NCBI GenBank assembly: GCA_024741835.1
Contig: JAENRP010000027.1
Coordinates: 62,001 to 126,000, forward strand
Direction: 5' to 3'
Length of the DNA stretch: 64,000 nucleotides
Source: Diplocarpon mali
Taxonomy: Eukaryota > Ascomycota > Leotiomycetes > Helotiales > Drepanopezizaceae
In this document: positions 1 through 13,759 of the stretch, one piece after another
How the letters are laid out: each line of letters begins with the position of its first letter
Position numbering within the stretch: position 1 is the first letter of the stretch
Notes under the pieces: generated by a model
Seen by the model: the letters and a program-made list of their open reading frames with translations, nothing else
Databases searched by the model: none
What the model was told of the DNA's origin: nothing
Made by a program: the position numbers and the translations under genes

Positions 1-899
1 CTCTATAAGTACCTTAAATCAAGTCCAAAGTTTTAGTCGCTTTAATACTTATTTATAGCTTTCCTCTTATATTAGTAAGGAGTTCGCAGCGCTATCTGCA
101 GCCCTTAAGGAGTGGCAGAGGGAGGCTGCTTAATAGCAAAAGGAGGATAATAGTAGCGATAACGATAATAATAACGCTTAGGCGGTTTTAGTAGAGAACC
201 GCAAGATGCTCTATTAAAAGGCGGTCTAGCATGCCCAAATCCTTATCAACCTCCTACTAGTAGCTAGCGCAAAGGCTTTAACTAGCTGCACTTAACTTAA
301 GCGCGCTAGCCTTATAAAGCTCTGCTTTATAGCTAAGGCTATAGTAAGCTAGCTAAAGGAGATCTAGGCGATAATTGCTATAAGTTAAACCTAAATTAGT
401 ATTAAATCGATCGCTAACTTTCTTATAAGAGCGCGGCGACCTTATTAAGTCTTAGCTAGCGAGGTTAAAGCAATCCAGCCGAACTATGCTAAGCCTTTTA
501 AGGTCTATTACTATATCGGTAGAGCGGACTGCTATAGCAGCAGAGTCTCTTATAAGGGAAGGAAGGCTTATAGTAGCAAGGGTAGCGTTGGGCGCAGCAG
601 CTAATAGGGCAGTGCTAGCAGCGGCAAAAGGAGGTCAGGGTCGTTCTAAGCAAGAGCGTATTTAAAAGGCGAGTTCTAGCTTTGAAACAGAGTTAGAGCT
701 TATCTCCTTAAGCGTAGAAAAGGAGGGGTCGGAGGAGTTATAAAAGGAGGGAGGAGGGAGGCAGTAGGCCTAGTATTATTATTTTTATATTTTTATTATT
801 TTTCTCCTTTTTTTTTTTTTTTATTTATATTTTTAGATTTGTTTACCAACTTATTTTACATCTGGCCTATTATCTTCTAAGTGACTATAATCTTTTATA
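1..899. other. AT-rich, repeat-derived stretch without an assigned gene
   Basis: No intact reading frame is present. A plus-strand frame over about 70-700 reads as a charged, retroelement-like protein interrupted by many TAG/TAA codons (an EFAALSAALKEWQREAA stretch near 70-125, an acidic Asp/Asn run near 150-180, Ser/Arg-rich text near 540-640). A pyrimidine-rich, T-rich tract follows at about 770-840. The stop codons and composition match the RIP-mutated elements to the right, so I take this as part of an old element of unknown family. It could be the end of an element that begins outside the window. Confidence 0.4.
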
Positions 900-3800
900 C
901 TACTTTCTTAAGCTTTTAGCTAAGCTTATAGGTTTTAAGGTAGTCCTAGCTTTATAGGGTTAGCCTAGTAAAAGTCGCAAATCTTATATAGTAATTCTAT
1001 AAAATTTAAAGCGTAATACTAACTTAAATTAGGGTTATAACTAATCCATTTGACCTAATACTTTAGTTTCTCTTAAGATAGGCGTATACTTAATATCTTA
1101 GATACTTTATACTCTTCTTACTTAGTGATCTTCTCTATAGTAGGCTAGGGTTATTCCTAACTTAATAAAGGGTTCTGCAGATCTTTAAATAGTAGCTCTA
1201 GTATAAAGATATCATATATTATAAAACCTATAGGCAATTTAATCTAATATAAATTGCCTACCTTCTTAAGGACCTTAAAAGGACTATCTTATTAATTGGC
1301 CAGTTTCCTATTAAGGCAGTAGTTCTTAAGATTCTTTATCAAAAGGTAGACTATATCTCTAGGTTTTTAATCAATCTCCCTTTAGTATTGATTTATAAAC
1401 TTACGCATTTTCTCTTAAGCGCATTCTATATTGCCTTTCGCTACTTCCTAAGCTGCGTGCATTCTCTTTACTACTAGCCTAGCCTCTACTTAATTTAGTC
1501 TCTTCTATAGGCTAGACGGTTTTAAAAAGATCCAGTCCTAACTTATCTAAGGCGCGACTCTATACTTAAACTAATATAAGGTTATACTAATTAAAGTGTA
1601 AAGGAGAGTCGATTATATATAATTTATTAATAGAATTAGTTCACTTTAATTATCTTAATAGTAATTAATAAAAGGCTATAGCTTTAAATCAATATACTTA
1701 TTTATAATCTCCGTTTAGCTGTCAGTCTCTTTATAATACGCTATAGAGAGTTTAATCTTAATACTGATAATATAGTAGAACTCTTTCTAAAATGAGGAGA
1801 CGAATTAAGGGCCTTAGTCTAAGGTAATTGTCTTTAAAGTATAGCCGAATCAATATATCTATTAAATAAATAATCGGGTAATTCCTTAAGCGTTAATATC
1901 TTTATAATAAAGGATTATAATAGCGCTCTTACTAAGTCGGTCTATAAAAACTAGGATTCGATTAAAACTATGCTTATTAAGAGGAAAATCCTTAAAATCT
2001 ATATATAAGTGCTGCATAAGATAGTTAGAAATAGGGAGAAGCTATAAGAGGCCTTATTATTTAGTTATCTTTAAATGCGAGAATTAATAAAGTCTGCAGT
2101 TTATAATAAATCTTTTGCAATCCAAACCTATCCTAATCTAATAGTATTTAAAAGTAAGTAGCTAATAGGTCTTTAAGCTACTAGGGTATGCACTTAAAGG
2201 TTGGTTATAAGCTTCTTAAATTAGACAAGTATATAAAGGAGTATTATAGCGTATATAGAGACGCTTCTTAAAGTAAAGCAATCTATCTTTTAAAGAGTAG
2301 TTCTTAAGGAGGTTAGTACAAATCTTTTAAAAGGATTTGCAATTGTTTTAATAAAGCTTTTTAATCAAATTAAAGGAATCCTTAAGTCGATTCGAGGTCG
2401 AATTAGGAGCATTGGTTAATATTAGGGCAAGGGTGCCTTCGGCAGATTCAGTAAGAAATTTATCGGCTAATTCGATATTAATTTAAAGGTCCAACTAGGC
2501 TAGGGAAATTAGAACCTAGGATCAGCTATCTAGCTTTGCTTATTTATAAACCGGCATATCCTACTCTTAGTAGCTAAGAATATTAGCCTTCTAATTGTCT
2601 TTACTTAGAGTATATATAATTCGAAAATTGAAGTCAAATAGGAATTCTATCTATCGGTACTATTTTGCAGTTAAAACCTTAGTAATTATAAAGTACTTAA
2701 AGGAGCGGTAATCTAAATAAATATCAACTCGCTCTTTAAATAATATAAGCTCAAGTCTCTATTTATAGTAGGATTCTATAATAGCAAAGAGTTCCTTATT
2801 ATATATTTCCTAATTAGGTTTATAGCTAAAGAGTATATGCAAATAGAAGCTAATTAGGTACTATTGCTTATCGAAGTATTATTAAAAAAGTACTTTAGCA
2901 ATAATGCTATTAAAAGCATTAGTTTCCAGCTTTATAAGTAAGTTAAGGTTAAAATAGTAAATCTGCTAAATTAAGAGCAGCTATTTGCAAAGCTCTTCAA
3001 AAGCGATTTGGCACTCTTCTATCTAATTCTAAGGTACCGTCAGTTGGGTTAGAATAAAGAGGGGTTTGGCAATTAGCCTAAAGTTGCAAATGAATTATTA
3101 GTAGAACTTATAAAATCCTAAGTAAGACTTTACTTTAATAACAGTTTTCAAATACTTTTAATTATATAGTAGTTCGACCTTTTTAAGGTCTAGTTCAATC
3201 CCAGTTGTTATTAGAACGTATTTGAGATATTAAGTTCAAATAATATAGAACTCGCATTTCTTAATATCTACTTAAAGGCTAGCCTTTAAGAGTCGTTTCA
3301 ATACCTTTTCGATATGACCCTAGTGCTCCTTAACATTCTTAAAGTAAATTAAAATATTATTTAAATATACTATGTAAAAATCATTTAAGTAATCTAAGAG
3401 AATATCATTTATATATTGCTAGTAAGTACTAAGTCTGTTATAAAGGCCAAATAGGAGAACCTTGCATTTATAGGATCTATACCTTATTTGAAAAGTGGTA
3501 TATTCCTTTAATTTAAGGTCTATTTGTATCTGATTAAAAGCGGCTTAAATATCTAGTTTTGTAAAAATCTTAGCTTTAGATACTCGCCTTAAGAGCTTGT
3601 CTATCCTTAGAATCGGGTAAGCGTCCTTCTGAGTTAGTGCGTTTAGCTTCTAGTAGTCTATGTAAAATCAAAGGCTACCGTCGGCCTTCTTTACAAATAG
3701 CACTGGCAAAGCAAAGGGGCTAGTACTTGTCTTAATAAAGCCTTTATCTAAATTCTTAAGTAAATACTCCTTTATAACCTTAAGCTCCTTAGTAGATTAA

Positions 3801-6771
3801 TAGTAGAGAGGCGAATAGGCATTAGGCAAGGGCCCTTCCAACTATATCTTATAATTGTAGTACTAATAGGAAAGGAGGGTATCTATATCCCTTTTTAAGA
3901 AAGCTTATCTTAAAGATTAGTACTATTTCAAAAGTCGATTGTTAATTAGCTTTTTAATATTAGGATTCTTAAGCTTATATCTTTCCTTTAAAATCCTATC
4001 CACTTTATAAATACTAGTTTAAAAGAACTCTATCTCCTTATACTTTATATTATAATAAAAGGCGTTAGTACTAATTTCGCAAATAGGAACTGCAGCTTTA
4101 AGGCATTTGCAAATAGGGTTAGATTGTAATTGATTTATATTAAACTATTTTCTTAGATCTAGCTTAATCATAGGCAAGGGCGCTGGCCTAGTAATAGCAA
4201 TAGGGATCTTGCGCCTAGCTAAAGCTACCAAATTAATGTAGGACTATCTTCTATTAATCTATCAAGCTTTATCTATAGCTATTTCTTATTCTTTGCGATT
4301 AATATTAGCTTAATAGTCGGATTAGATCCAAAGTCCTTTAAAAGGAGGAAGATAAATGACGATTTCCTTTGCGAATTAGAGAGATAGGGGGTAATACAAA
4401 GGCTATATAAATCAGTTTTCCTTTAAATCAAGTTTAAATCGGAATCGGCGTATCTATTTAACTCTAATAATAGCGTTACGCTAGCCTAAGTCGAGAATAA
4501 CCTAAGGGCAATTATAAATACGCCTTTTATCAATTATTAAGTGAAAGCGTATATAGTATATAGCTTATATGCGAATAGTATTTTAAAATCCATAGATAGG
4601 AATAAGGGCTAAAAGAGGAAGAATTTTAAAGCCAATCGCTTTTAAAAGACATATAGAAATAGAACGATTTAAAAATAGGTAATTAAAGGCTTTAATATCT
4701 ATTAAAGCTAATAATAATACTCTAAGTCTATTTATATTAATAGTATAAAGGGTTAAGAATTGCTTTCCTCCTATTAAAGAGTTAAGATCTAGCTTCAATA
4801 AGTCGCACTTTCGCAGGCCTAAGTAGGAGTCTTTTCCTAAGCCTCTTTATTTTCCTAATCTTCCTCTGTTTCAATCCTATTTCCAATTGAGTCTAAAGTC
4901 AGATTATCTTCCTCTATATCTTTTAAGGTATTAATCTTACTTATAAAAGGGCACTTAGTCTTATAGTAACCAGTTTTACTATAGGTCTAGTAAGTGGCTT
5001 GCTTAAGAGGCAAAGCAGGAGAACTAGCCTTAGCTAGCGTATTTTAGCGAAAAAGGGTAGTAGGCTTTAAGGCTAGTAGCCTAGAAACTCAAGTAGTATT
5101 TCCAGCGCTTAAACTGCGAGCGGCCTTATTAAAGAGTGAATCGGATATCTTTTAATATAATACTAAGGTCGCCTTACTTTTAGTTAAAGGGTTAAGAAGT
5201 TAGTTACTTTAGCGTTTGGTATTAAAGGCGTTCAATTAGTTAACTATAATAGTATAGTCCTTCTTTTAAAAGGCCTTAGCTAAAGTATAGGCAGCTTTAA
5301 GCTAGAGGGTAATCTTATTTTATATAAAGAAGAACTACTTAGATCTTAAGACCTCTCTTTAAATTGCAGTAGATTAGAATTGGGCCTAAAACTAAGGGAA
5401 AGTTTCTTTAAAATAACTAGCTTCTCTTATATAGAGGTAATAAAAAGTAAATCGAAATAGGTCTACCTCTTAGCTAGTTAAAAAGTAATTGCTTAGCAAT
5501 TCTACTATTTCTTAATAGTTTCAAAAGGGGTTAGTCTCTAAAAGGTACTAGGGTTTAAGGTATATTTAGGCTTATCTTATAGTAGATCCTCAAATAAGAG
5601 CTTAGTAAGCTCACTCATTCGGATATAGGTTAGTATTAACTTGCAATCGGTCTTAGACTAAAGCTAACTACTACTTATACATTAGAGAGGTCCTATTATT
5701 AAAAGGGGTAATCTTTTTAATCAGCTGAATTTTTAGCTATTTCATATCTATATCGACTTTTAAAGGAGGCTAAGTCTCGCTTTAGCAAAGGTAGGTAGAT
5801 TCTCGCTTAATAGTCTAATATATGCGCTAAGCCGTCTCTTAGCTTTAATAAGCTAGGGTCTTTAGGCTAAAGATAGCTTAAGCAATCTTACTAATCTTAC
5901 TTTATAATTATCAATTAGATTAATCTTAGCGTTATAAGGATTCCTTTAAACCTAAGACTATTCCTTATAATACATTTAAGTTCGAAAAGTCTTATTTATC
6001 TTAGTTAGCTTAACTATAGCATTATAATCTCTTACCCTTAGCGGCAGAGGAAGGTCCGGCCCTAAGGGCTAGGGTAGGAGTACTCCCTATAGAAGCTAGT
6101 TCCCCGAACGAACTAAGTATATTCCGTATTTACTAGCTTCTAGCTAATAGGGAATTCATTTTACCAATTTTAGTTTCAGTAGTAATTTAGTTAAAAAGGG
6201 GTTCTATAGAAAAAGGGTTCTAGTAGTATAGTGCTCTCCTAACTTCTGCCTATAATACTTCTATAAAAGGAGTAGTTAAAAAAATCCAGCTAATAAAAGC
6301 GTTCCTTAATTATATTAGTTAATAAGCTACACTTAAGCTCCTAGTTTATCTAAGAGATCTCTAGGATCCTAACTCTATCGAAAGTCAAAACAACCGCAAA
6401 TCGAATTCTAAAAAGGGTAGGATATTATTAAAAGCTGTCCTTAGCAGAGAAGAACTTCTTCATTTAATATAATAATATAGAACCACCAAAGTGCGAGATC
6501 AAGTATAAAAGCAAGAAGTAGTACAAAAGGCGTATTCTATAAGTCTAATACAAAGGAAACGAAGAAGTTAAGGAGCCCTCTTTAAGGGAGAGCCCTTCTT
6601 CCTTATATACATAAGCAGCTTAAGGCTCTTTATCTATTTATATGATATTATATAAAAATATCCTTTTACACCTTTAGAGTCGATTCGAAAAAACCCTATA
6701 TCGAATCGAGATTGCGAAACCTTAAAACACCGCACTCCCAGGTAATTGCACTAAGTGGAGGTGCAGCCGTT
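900..6771 (-). mobile_element. RIP-degraded Ty3/gypsy retrotransposon remnant (minus strand)
   Basis: Read on the minus strand this stretch carries a gypsy-type order. A zinc-knuckle remnant lies near 4,940-4,980 (Cys positions changed, GYYKTKCP still readable). A retropepsin-like segment follows at 4,583-4,798 (ALIDIKAFNYLFLN in place of the usual LIDSGA...). The reverse transcriptase core is at about 3,600-3,720, where [11 protein letters not shown] is followed by FYIDY. RNase H and integrase would lie at lower coordinates but are too decayed to place. The right end at 6,771 reads, on the minus strand, TGTAACGGCTGCACC, a plausible 5' LTR start. I could not find the matching left LTR, so the left edge is a guess. 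Many in-frame TAA/TAG codons make it non-functional. Confidence 0.7.
4583..4798 (-). pseudogene. retropepsin-like fragment of the gypsy remnant
   Basis: A 71-residue open stretch remains here inside the minus-strand gypsy element. Its alignable part (LLALIDIKAFNYLFLNRSIS...) has the spacing of the aspartic protease segment LIDSGATGYAFID in fungal gypsy polyproteins, with the catalytic Asp retained and the Ser-Gly-Ala replaced. It lies between the zinc-knuckle remnant (about 4,950) and the reverse transcriptase (about 3,650), the expected order gag-PR-RT. It is not a gene in its own right. Confidence 0.5.
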
Positions 6772-6779
6772 ACAATTAT

Positions 6780-9700
6780 AAGACCGAAGAGAGAAGTAGC
6801 AGATTCCTAAGGAGGTGGTTTTAGCTGACATTTGACCTATTCTAATAAGAAGACTATTAGAGAGGGAAACCGATCTTAACCTAACTTGAAAACTATACTA
6901 AGGAGCTATAGAACTTATAATTAGGCTTATATGCTAGTATAAGGAACAATCGATCAATTAGAGATAGGCTTATATAAGGTATTTCTGAAAATCGGCTATT
7001 CTAAATGGCACTTTTTAAGCTGCTAGCGATATTCCTAGCTCTATTAGATAGCTTATAAGCTTGCGTAGGAGTAGTTGCCTAGGATAGACTATTTAAACCC
7101 TAGCACTTTAGTTCGGCTACTAATAGACCCTAATATCATTTGGCTAAGGAGTAAAGGCAATCTATAGCGCACTTTTCAAATAGAAAGATAAAGTTTACCT
7201 AAGGTAATAAGAAAGGAATAACCTTCTAACTAAAACTAGGCTATATAAGGTGCATTATATGCCAAAAAAAGGATTGCTATAGTAGTAAGCACTTAAAAGA
7301 AGAAAGAGCCGCTTAGAAGTCTCGCTATATAGTAAGTCGATAAGCTAAAGGGTATAAGCTAATAGATAAAATATATAAGGCATACCTCTTATAAAAAGAT
7401 AAAGGAGTATATTCAAAGGGTAATAGGACTAATAAGGATAAATAGGAAACGTCTTCAGAAGAGGAGGACTAAGCGATTAGCAACCTTAAGGATAGTAATA
7501 TTAACTTTACTATAGTATTCCTAGCTTCTAACTAGGAATATAACTTAAGAACCGTGCTTAACCAGCTTGAAAAGCAGAAGGCTAAATACCTCTTAATAAT
7601 AAAGGTTAATAAACTAATATAAACGGACCCTAAGGTATTTATAATATAGTAGACGGATCAATTCTTTTAAGGATTCCTAATCGATATAAGCGCCTTAAAT
7701 AAAAATGTAAAAGGAATCAACCAATTCAAAGCCCTGCAAAATATATAAGACGCAGTTCTAGCTCCACTTAGCGCTAAAAAGCATAAAATTACCTTTAGAG
7801 CAAGTTTACAAAATGCAATCGGCAAGACAACTGTTCAAACACCAGCAGGCCCTATAGAGTTCTTAATTATAAAGGCAGATATACTATTTTTAATCTGCTT
7901 ATAATAACTTAACAAAATAGGAGCTAAATATAACAATCTGCGCAATTTGCTTATTATCAGCAAGGAGAAACACTTAATTATTAGAAAATACAAGTACTTA
8001 TAGCTCTTACTTAATATAACAGAGCAACTTCTAATAACTTCAAAGGGTATAATCAATATATGCCACTTAATAGAAATAGAGATCCGAAGGCTATATAAAA
8101 GATTTGAATATCCTTTAGTAAAACGCCTTAAATACCTCTTAAACTAGGCCGGTTATAATATCGACTCTAGCATTATAGCAAAAGTAAGGGAAATATGCCA
8201 ATATTATCAACTCTACGCCAACGCTCCTTATAGATTCCGATTTAAGCTATAAGATAATATCGACTTTAATTATACTATATATATTGATATTACTCAGTTT
8301 AGTAAAAGGAACGCCCTTTATATAGTTAACGAAGCAACAGGATTTAGAGCCGCAAAGTTCTTACAAAAGGGAATAAGAGCATATTCGGCCGATATAGTAT
8401 TTCAAGCCCTCAAATTGGCTTAACTAAATACGTATATTAAACCTTTTGATTTTATAATATACAACTATAGCACTAACTTCAACTCAGCAGAGTTCAAAAG
8501 CTCTCTAAGATCTATAAGAATAACCCTTAAACTAGTTCCTATAGAGGCGCACCATTCTATTAGTAAGGTCAAATGGTATTATCACCTTTTAAAATGTGCC
8601 TTTGAGATAATAATAGCTAAATACCCCTAATTAAGCAATAATAAGAGGCTGCAAATGGCTATTAAGGCAGTTAATAATATAGCAGGACCTAATAGGATGA
8701 TTCCTACCTTGCTTATTTTTAAGGCATATCTAAGGCTAATTGAACTAGATCTACTAAATCTATTAGTAGAATAGAAGGCAGTAATAATTAAGAAGGCTAT
8801 AAAGGAAATTAAGAAGATCTATGCTACTCGCAAGGTTAATAACGCTTTAAGTATAAGGAATAGCCCTAGAACCACTTATATCTACGATTTAAGGCTAAAA
8901 GACCTAGTATTAGTATATTAGGAGAAGGGAGGATAGATAGGCCTATTTAAGTTCCTAGGCTTAAAGAACGAAACCTATATAGTCGATATCGGCGGTAGAA
9001 TAAGGCACTTCAGATCAATAAGCGTACGTCTATTCAAAATCGATAATAAAGAAAACTATTTAAAGGAAACCAAAGGAACTAAACCTAAGGATCGAACGAC
9101 TATTAAAAGGAAGTAGAATGCAATTGATATTAATAAAGAAGTAGAGCCCTCTTACTTAATTGAGCTGCAACTTAATAGCTATAAGCAATTGCCAAGAGTA
9201 GAGGTTCCCTTTATTAAGCCTATTTCCAGTCTTCCTATAATTAATAACAACTATAATACTAAGATATAGATATCCTTTAGAGTAGACGATAAGCTATATA
9301 TAGCCAAATCGGAGGTATTCCTAATAGAGAAGGAGAATAAGGACTAGGAACTGTTATAGAAGCTATAGGTAGAAGGCAAGATCACCACTCCTAAGCGCCC
9401 TTTTTAACAATCTCGCCTAAAGGAGTACTAAGGGCTAATAAACAAGGGGGTATTCGTACTAATAAATAAAAATGACCCTATTATAAAAGGTAAAAGGATC
9501 TTCAAATCGAGAATAGTTAATAAGATAAAGGGAAAGGAGATAGATTACTTATTTAAGAAATTATGCTTAATTATATAGGCCTAAAATAATACTAATAAGA
9601 AGGAGGAAGGTATAATCACCTAATCTTTAATAATCTAATAAGCAAGCTAACGCCTTTTAATATGCCTTTTAGCATTAGTCCGGGAATACTTCAAAGAATA

Positions 9701-10990
9701 GGGTAAGAAGGATATTCTCGGCCTATAAGATATTATATAAGTGTATACCTAAGTAGCTTTAAAGCTACTATGCGATATATTTATATTTCCCTTATAAGAT
9801 ATCGCTAAGCTATTCCTTATAAGTACAATCTTTAAAGTGGTACTACTACTCTATAGCATTCCCAAATTAAGAAATCACTAGTTCAGCACCTATTATAAGC
9901 ACTATCGCAGCAATCTCAGTATAGCTAATTCAACTTATAACCCTTATCTATTATTAACCTTAAGCACTTCTCCCTTTTTTAGCATAATAGGAATATAAAC
10001 GGACGATACTTTAATACTTAAAGAAGCAGACTTCTTAAAAAAGGAAGAGGATAAGATTAAAAGGGTAAGATTCCTTATAAAGCTAATATAATACCTATTA
10101 AGCACTAAATCATTAGCTTTTAATAGGTGTATTATTTCCTAAGAAGGAGATATAGTATATATGTAATAAAAGGGCCAAGGCTAAAGGCTAGAACTAGTTG
10201 ATACTTCTTAAGAGGGCTATAAGTAATAATACCTAGAGTAGAAAGCAAAAGGAGCTTATTTAGCTATAATTTGCTAGCCAGAAGCTTCCTTCGATTTGTC
10301 AGCTATAGCCTAATACTAGGATCTGATAGTTTAAGATATAGAGAATCTAAATAAGCGACTTAAGTAGATCTGAAACAACCTTAAAAGAGGCCTGACCTAC
10401 CTTACTATTAATTTGCAAAATGCTAAACTATTCGCATTTATTAATAGATCTTTTGCTAATAATAAGGATTTAAGCTCGCAGATCGGCTATATTATTGTAC
10501 TAGCTACTAAAGAGGAAGGAGAATCGCAGTTTACTTTAAAAGGTAATATTCTATACTATAGCTTAACAAAGTATAAGAGAGTGATAAGAGCTATACTAGC
10601 CTTTGAACTATATACTATAGTAGCAGGTATTAATATGCTAGTTTCTATAGCTATAACGATCGATATAGTAATAGCTAAGCTAAGTCTACCCTACCTCCCT
10701 ACTATTATATATACAGATTCCCTCTCCTTATATAAGTGTATTATTAAATTAGGCACTATAAAGGAGAAGCAATTAATAATCGATATAATAGCTATTCGAT
10801 AATTGTATAAGAATAGGGAGCTTATAGAGATACGTTAGATCGATAGTACTAGTAACCCCGCTGACGCTATAATAAAAGCCAATCCAAATCAGGCCCTTTA
10901 GCAACTAATAGATATTAATTCAATAACTATTAGAAAGGAGGGATAGGTATAAAGGCCTATTAGGGCATAACTAGACCTAAAAAGGTCTTA
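6780..10990 (+). mobile_element. RIP-degraded Ty1/copia-type retrotransposon remnant (plus strand)
   Basis: The plus strand reads as a gag-pol polyprotein with many stops. A gag zinc finger is readable near 7,255-7,310 (CIICQKKDC...SSKHLKEER). A protease region at about 7,640-7,960 includes QFKALQNI and KHKITFRASLQ, followed by the pre-integrase segment RRLYKRFEYPLVKRLKYLL near 8,085. The integrase core at about 8,270-9,030 contains DITQFSKRNALYIVNEATGF and VPIEAHHSISKV. RT is poorly preserved between 9,400 and 10,400. RNase H is at about 10,413-10,920. The order PR-INT-RT-RH is the copia order. No LTR pair was recognised. The left edge abuts the end of the minus-strand gypsy remnant. Confidence 0.75.
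10413..10802 (+). pseudogene. RNase H-like fragment of the copia remnant
   Basis: A 129-codon stretch is still open and reads AKLFAFINRSFANNKDLSSQ, then an internal YSLTKYKRV segment, ILAFELYTIVAGINM and YTDSLSLYKCIIKLGT. This is the RNase H module at the end of a fungal copia polyprotein. The acidic active-site positions are partly kept (E in AFELY, D in YTDS); the first Asp of the usual F(V/I)D is now Asn. The frame continues after a TAA at 10,800 into IDSTSNPADAIIKANPNQAL. It is part of the dead element and not a host gene. Confidence 0.6.
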
Positions 10991-11159
10991 GATTAACGAT
11001 ATCCAATATTTTTAATTGCAAGCTATTAGCAATTTTTTTTATTTATTTTTTATTTTACTATAAGATATATTCCTATACTTACTATTATTACCTTCTTTTT
11101 ATCTTTTCTTACTTACCTACGCGTACTTGCATTTTTTTATCACTTAAGTAGTACTAAAG

Positions 11160-12480
11160 AAGGAGGTTATAGTAAAGTAGCGATTATTATATTACTAAAG
11201 ATAATGATCTACTAACAATTCCACCCTTAATAAGCACCTATCCTAAGTATTAGGATTTCTAAAGCGTAGATCCTTAAACCCTTAAGGCCTAAAAGCCTTA
11301 CTACCTAAAGCAGCGGCCAAGTTGGCCCGCTCCTCTTAAGCTTATACTTAAGTAAGAGCGGCTATAATCTCTTTTAAATTCGGCTTATCCAAATTACTAA
11401 GATCTAGATCCTTACCTTTTAAAGAGCCCTTAGAAGGCATCTATCTGCCCTTACCTTTTTAATAGTAGATATTATTAAAGGGAGCCTAAGAGCAGCCCTT
11501 AGTTAAGCTAAATAGCCCCTTTATACGCTAAAGGGAGCCGAGCACCTTAGCACCTTAAGTTTCAAAACGCCTAAGGGCAGTATTACTACCTTAAATAGCG
11601 TGCAATAGATCCTGCGAATAGTTAATTATTAATATTAGATAGATTCAAAGGTATATATAGCTTATTAAGTATTTATAAGGTCGATACTATAGTAGAAAGC
11701 ATAAGCTTTATTTAACTAAGCTAGCTAAAGGGCATCCTAAGTCTTCGGGACTATAGAGATTTATATCTAAGTCTCCTTAGATAGGATTCGGGCCGCCTCT
11801 TAGATCGCTTTAATATCGCTACTAACCCAAGCATCTTAAAGGATAATATACTTATCCTAAGCCTAAATAGGTATTTAAAACGGATATCTATTAAAGGTTA
11901 TTAAAGTAAAAGGATATTAAAAGGCACTTATTAAGATATATTTAACCTACTATATAATATAGTAGTTATACTTCTTAAAAGTAAGAGTATTAAAGGCGTA
12001 TATATAGCTAGTATTATTCTTACTAGCCTCCTTTCTTAATATTATACGTATATAATATACGTATAGCACTCGAAAGGCCTTAGGCAGATCTTCTAAGTTG
12101 CATTTAAGCACTATCTAAGTTAGCAATATATATATCAAAGGGGGTTAGCCAACTATTAGAGCACTTATTAATAATAATAATATTAGTAATAAGATAATAT
12201 AAGATAAGATCTATTAAAGGGTTAATCAACTTAGAAGTAAGAAAAGGAATCGACCTACTTATAAGAAGTGGGAGTTAGAGTTGAAAGATCAAGGGAGGAG
12301 GGAAGCTTAATATATATACCTTCTTAAAGGCCCCTCTTTTCCCTTCTATAGATCATTATAATTCATAGCCATAGTAGATTACAACTCCGGATGACTTTTC
12401 AATAAAGAGTCTCAAACTTACTAAAACGCAACCGGACTATAATCGTACTACTATAAGGCTTAAATAAAGACCTTAGATTG
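11160..12480 (-). mobile_element. decayed retroelement gag-like sequence, probably minus strand
   Basis: The minus strand has gag-like text with stops, for example DLSNLDKPNLKEIIAALT at about 11,350-11,420, a leucine/alanine-rich stretch, and a possible LTR start near 12,395 (TGTAATCTACTATGGC). No reverse transcriptase or protease is attached, so it may be a fragment cut off by the neighbouring insertions. I am not certain of family or exact edges. Confidence 0.35.
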
Positions 12481-13034
12481 CTTCTATCACTTAGATACCT
12501 TTCCTTTCCCTCTTTGCTATTTTATCTTTGCTATTTGCCTTTATCTTTACTATTCTACTTTATATATATACTATCCTTATTACCTATTACATCTGCCTTT
12601 ATTATTAAGCTATTTGTCTTTACTATTCTATTCTTTATTACTATTTGATTATTTGCTACTAATCTGCCTCCTTTATGCACCTATTTTATATACTTCCTTA
12701 TGCGAGTTGAAAAGGTCTTTTTAAAAGAAAGTACTGCCGGTATTAGTATACAGATTCCTATATAAGAGGCAAGCTATCCTTATTCCTAAGGTCATCCTAT
12801 ATAGCTATACCATATGCGATATAAGGGGTTTCGTATATATTTCAAACGGCTATTTAGCCGGAGGACCTTAGAAGGATATCTATATATAGCTAAAAGGGAA
12901 TACAAAAGGGAGGATATTTAAAGGTATAAAGGTACTATCTCAGTTATATAAAGATAGATAGATATTATAATAGATTCTTTTTAACAATAAGTACTTAACT
13001 ATATTCATGTAAATATCGATTACCAGTATAGAAC
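12481..13034. other. AT-rich stretch, nothing assigned
   Basis: This holds C/T-rich text with repeated CTTTGCTATT/CTTTACTATT-like words (12,490-12,640) and a small GC-richer stem-loop (GGCTATTTAGCC near 12,850). I cannot match it to any of the elements on either side. It separates the gag-like fragment from the truncated left end of copia II. Confidence 0.3.
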
Positions 13035-13564
13035 CTATATATAGTCGCCAGCTTTAATATTAAAAAGCAATTAAAGCAAAAGTTAAGAAGCAAACTGCCC
13101 TTATCCCGCCGAAGGCCGCAACTACTAAGGAAAGGCAAAGGAAAAGGCTATTTAGCCAAAACTTTAGCAAATACCTTTAATAATAATAGTAGGTTATTTG
13201 AACTTGAATCCACTTCTAATGATTTAAATAATAATTATAATAAAGATGCCTATATCTTAAAAGCCGATCTTTATAAGATCCTTGAATCCGATTAGTATAA
13301 TAATACTAATTATATAGTATATATAACTAATAAACCCTACCTATTTAAAGGCCTACTTATTAAAATAAAAAGGCGCTCTATTAAAGTTAGCAATAGAAGG
13401 TTATATACAGACTCGATAAGTATAGTAAAGATGAATATCGCTAGCGTTTCTTTCCTTTTATAAAATATTCTCCTTATACCTAGCTTAAGTATTAATCTTT
13501 TATCTAGCTATAAGATCTATATAAAGTTGAATTATATAAGAGTTTTTAATAATCAATTTATATA
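13035..13564 (+). mobile_element. copia II, left part (gag end and protease), split by element I
   Basis: This plus-strand segment matches, in inverse orientation, bases about 17,570-18,050 of element I, differing by transitions in the stretches I compared. It encodes the end of gag and the copia protease: an acidic linker, a region reading NTNYIVYITNKPYLFKGLL, a VSNRRLYTDS stretch and NILLIPSLSINLLSSYKI, the usual G.L.DVL.VP.L..NLLS pattern before integrase. It breaks off at 13,564 where element I begins and resumes at 19,601. The left end is truncated; the gag and 5' LTR expected from element I are missing. Confidence 0.7.
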
Positions 13565-13759
13565 TTGAGCTTAAGTGAGTCGGCGTAGTAGGTAACAGAA
13601 ACTTCTAAAGGTCGATAGTCGATATATTAGTAAGAGTTAAGGAAGGAAGGTTACCCCTTTCTTACCTATAGCTATATACGTATCAATATCCTACTAATTA
13701 AGCAGTAGGGTTATATAATAATACATCAGAGTAATAGCTGTATCACCTATCTTAATACC
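13565..13759 (-). repeat. LTR of copia I (3' LTR)
   Basis: This 195-bp sequence matches 19,406-19,600 in the same orientation and 23,514-23,708 in the opposite orientation. The changes I aligned are C/T and G/A transitions (for example TTGAGCTTAAGTGAG here against TTAAGCTTAAGTAAG in the partner). It adjoins the left ATATA duplication. Confidence 0.8.
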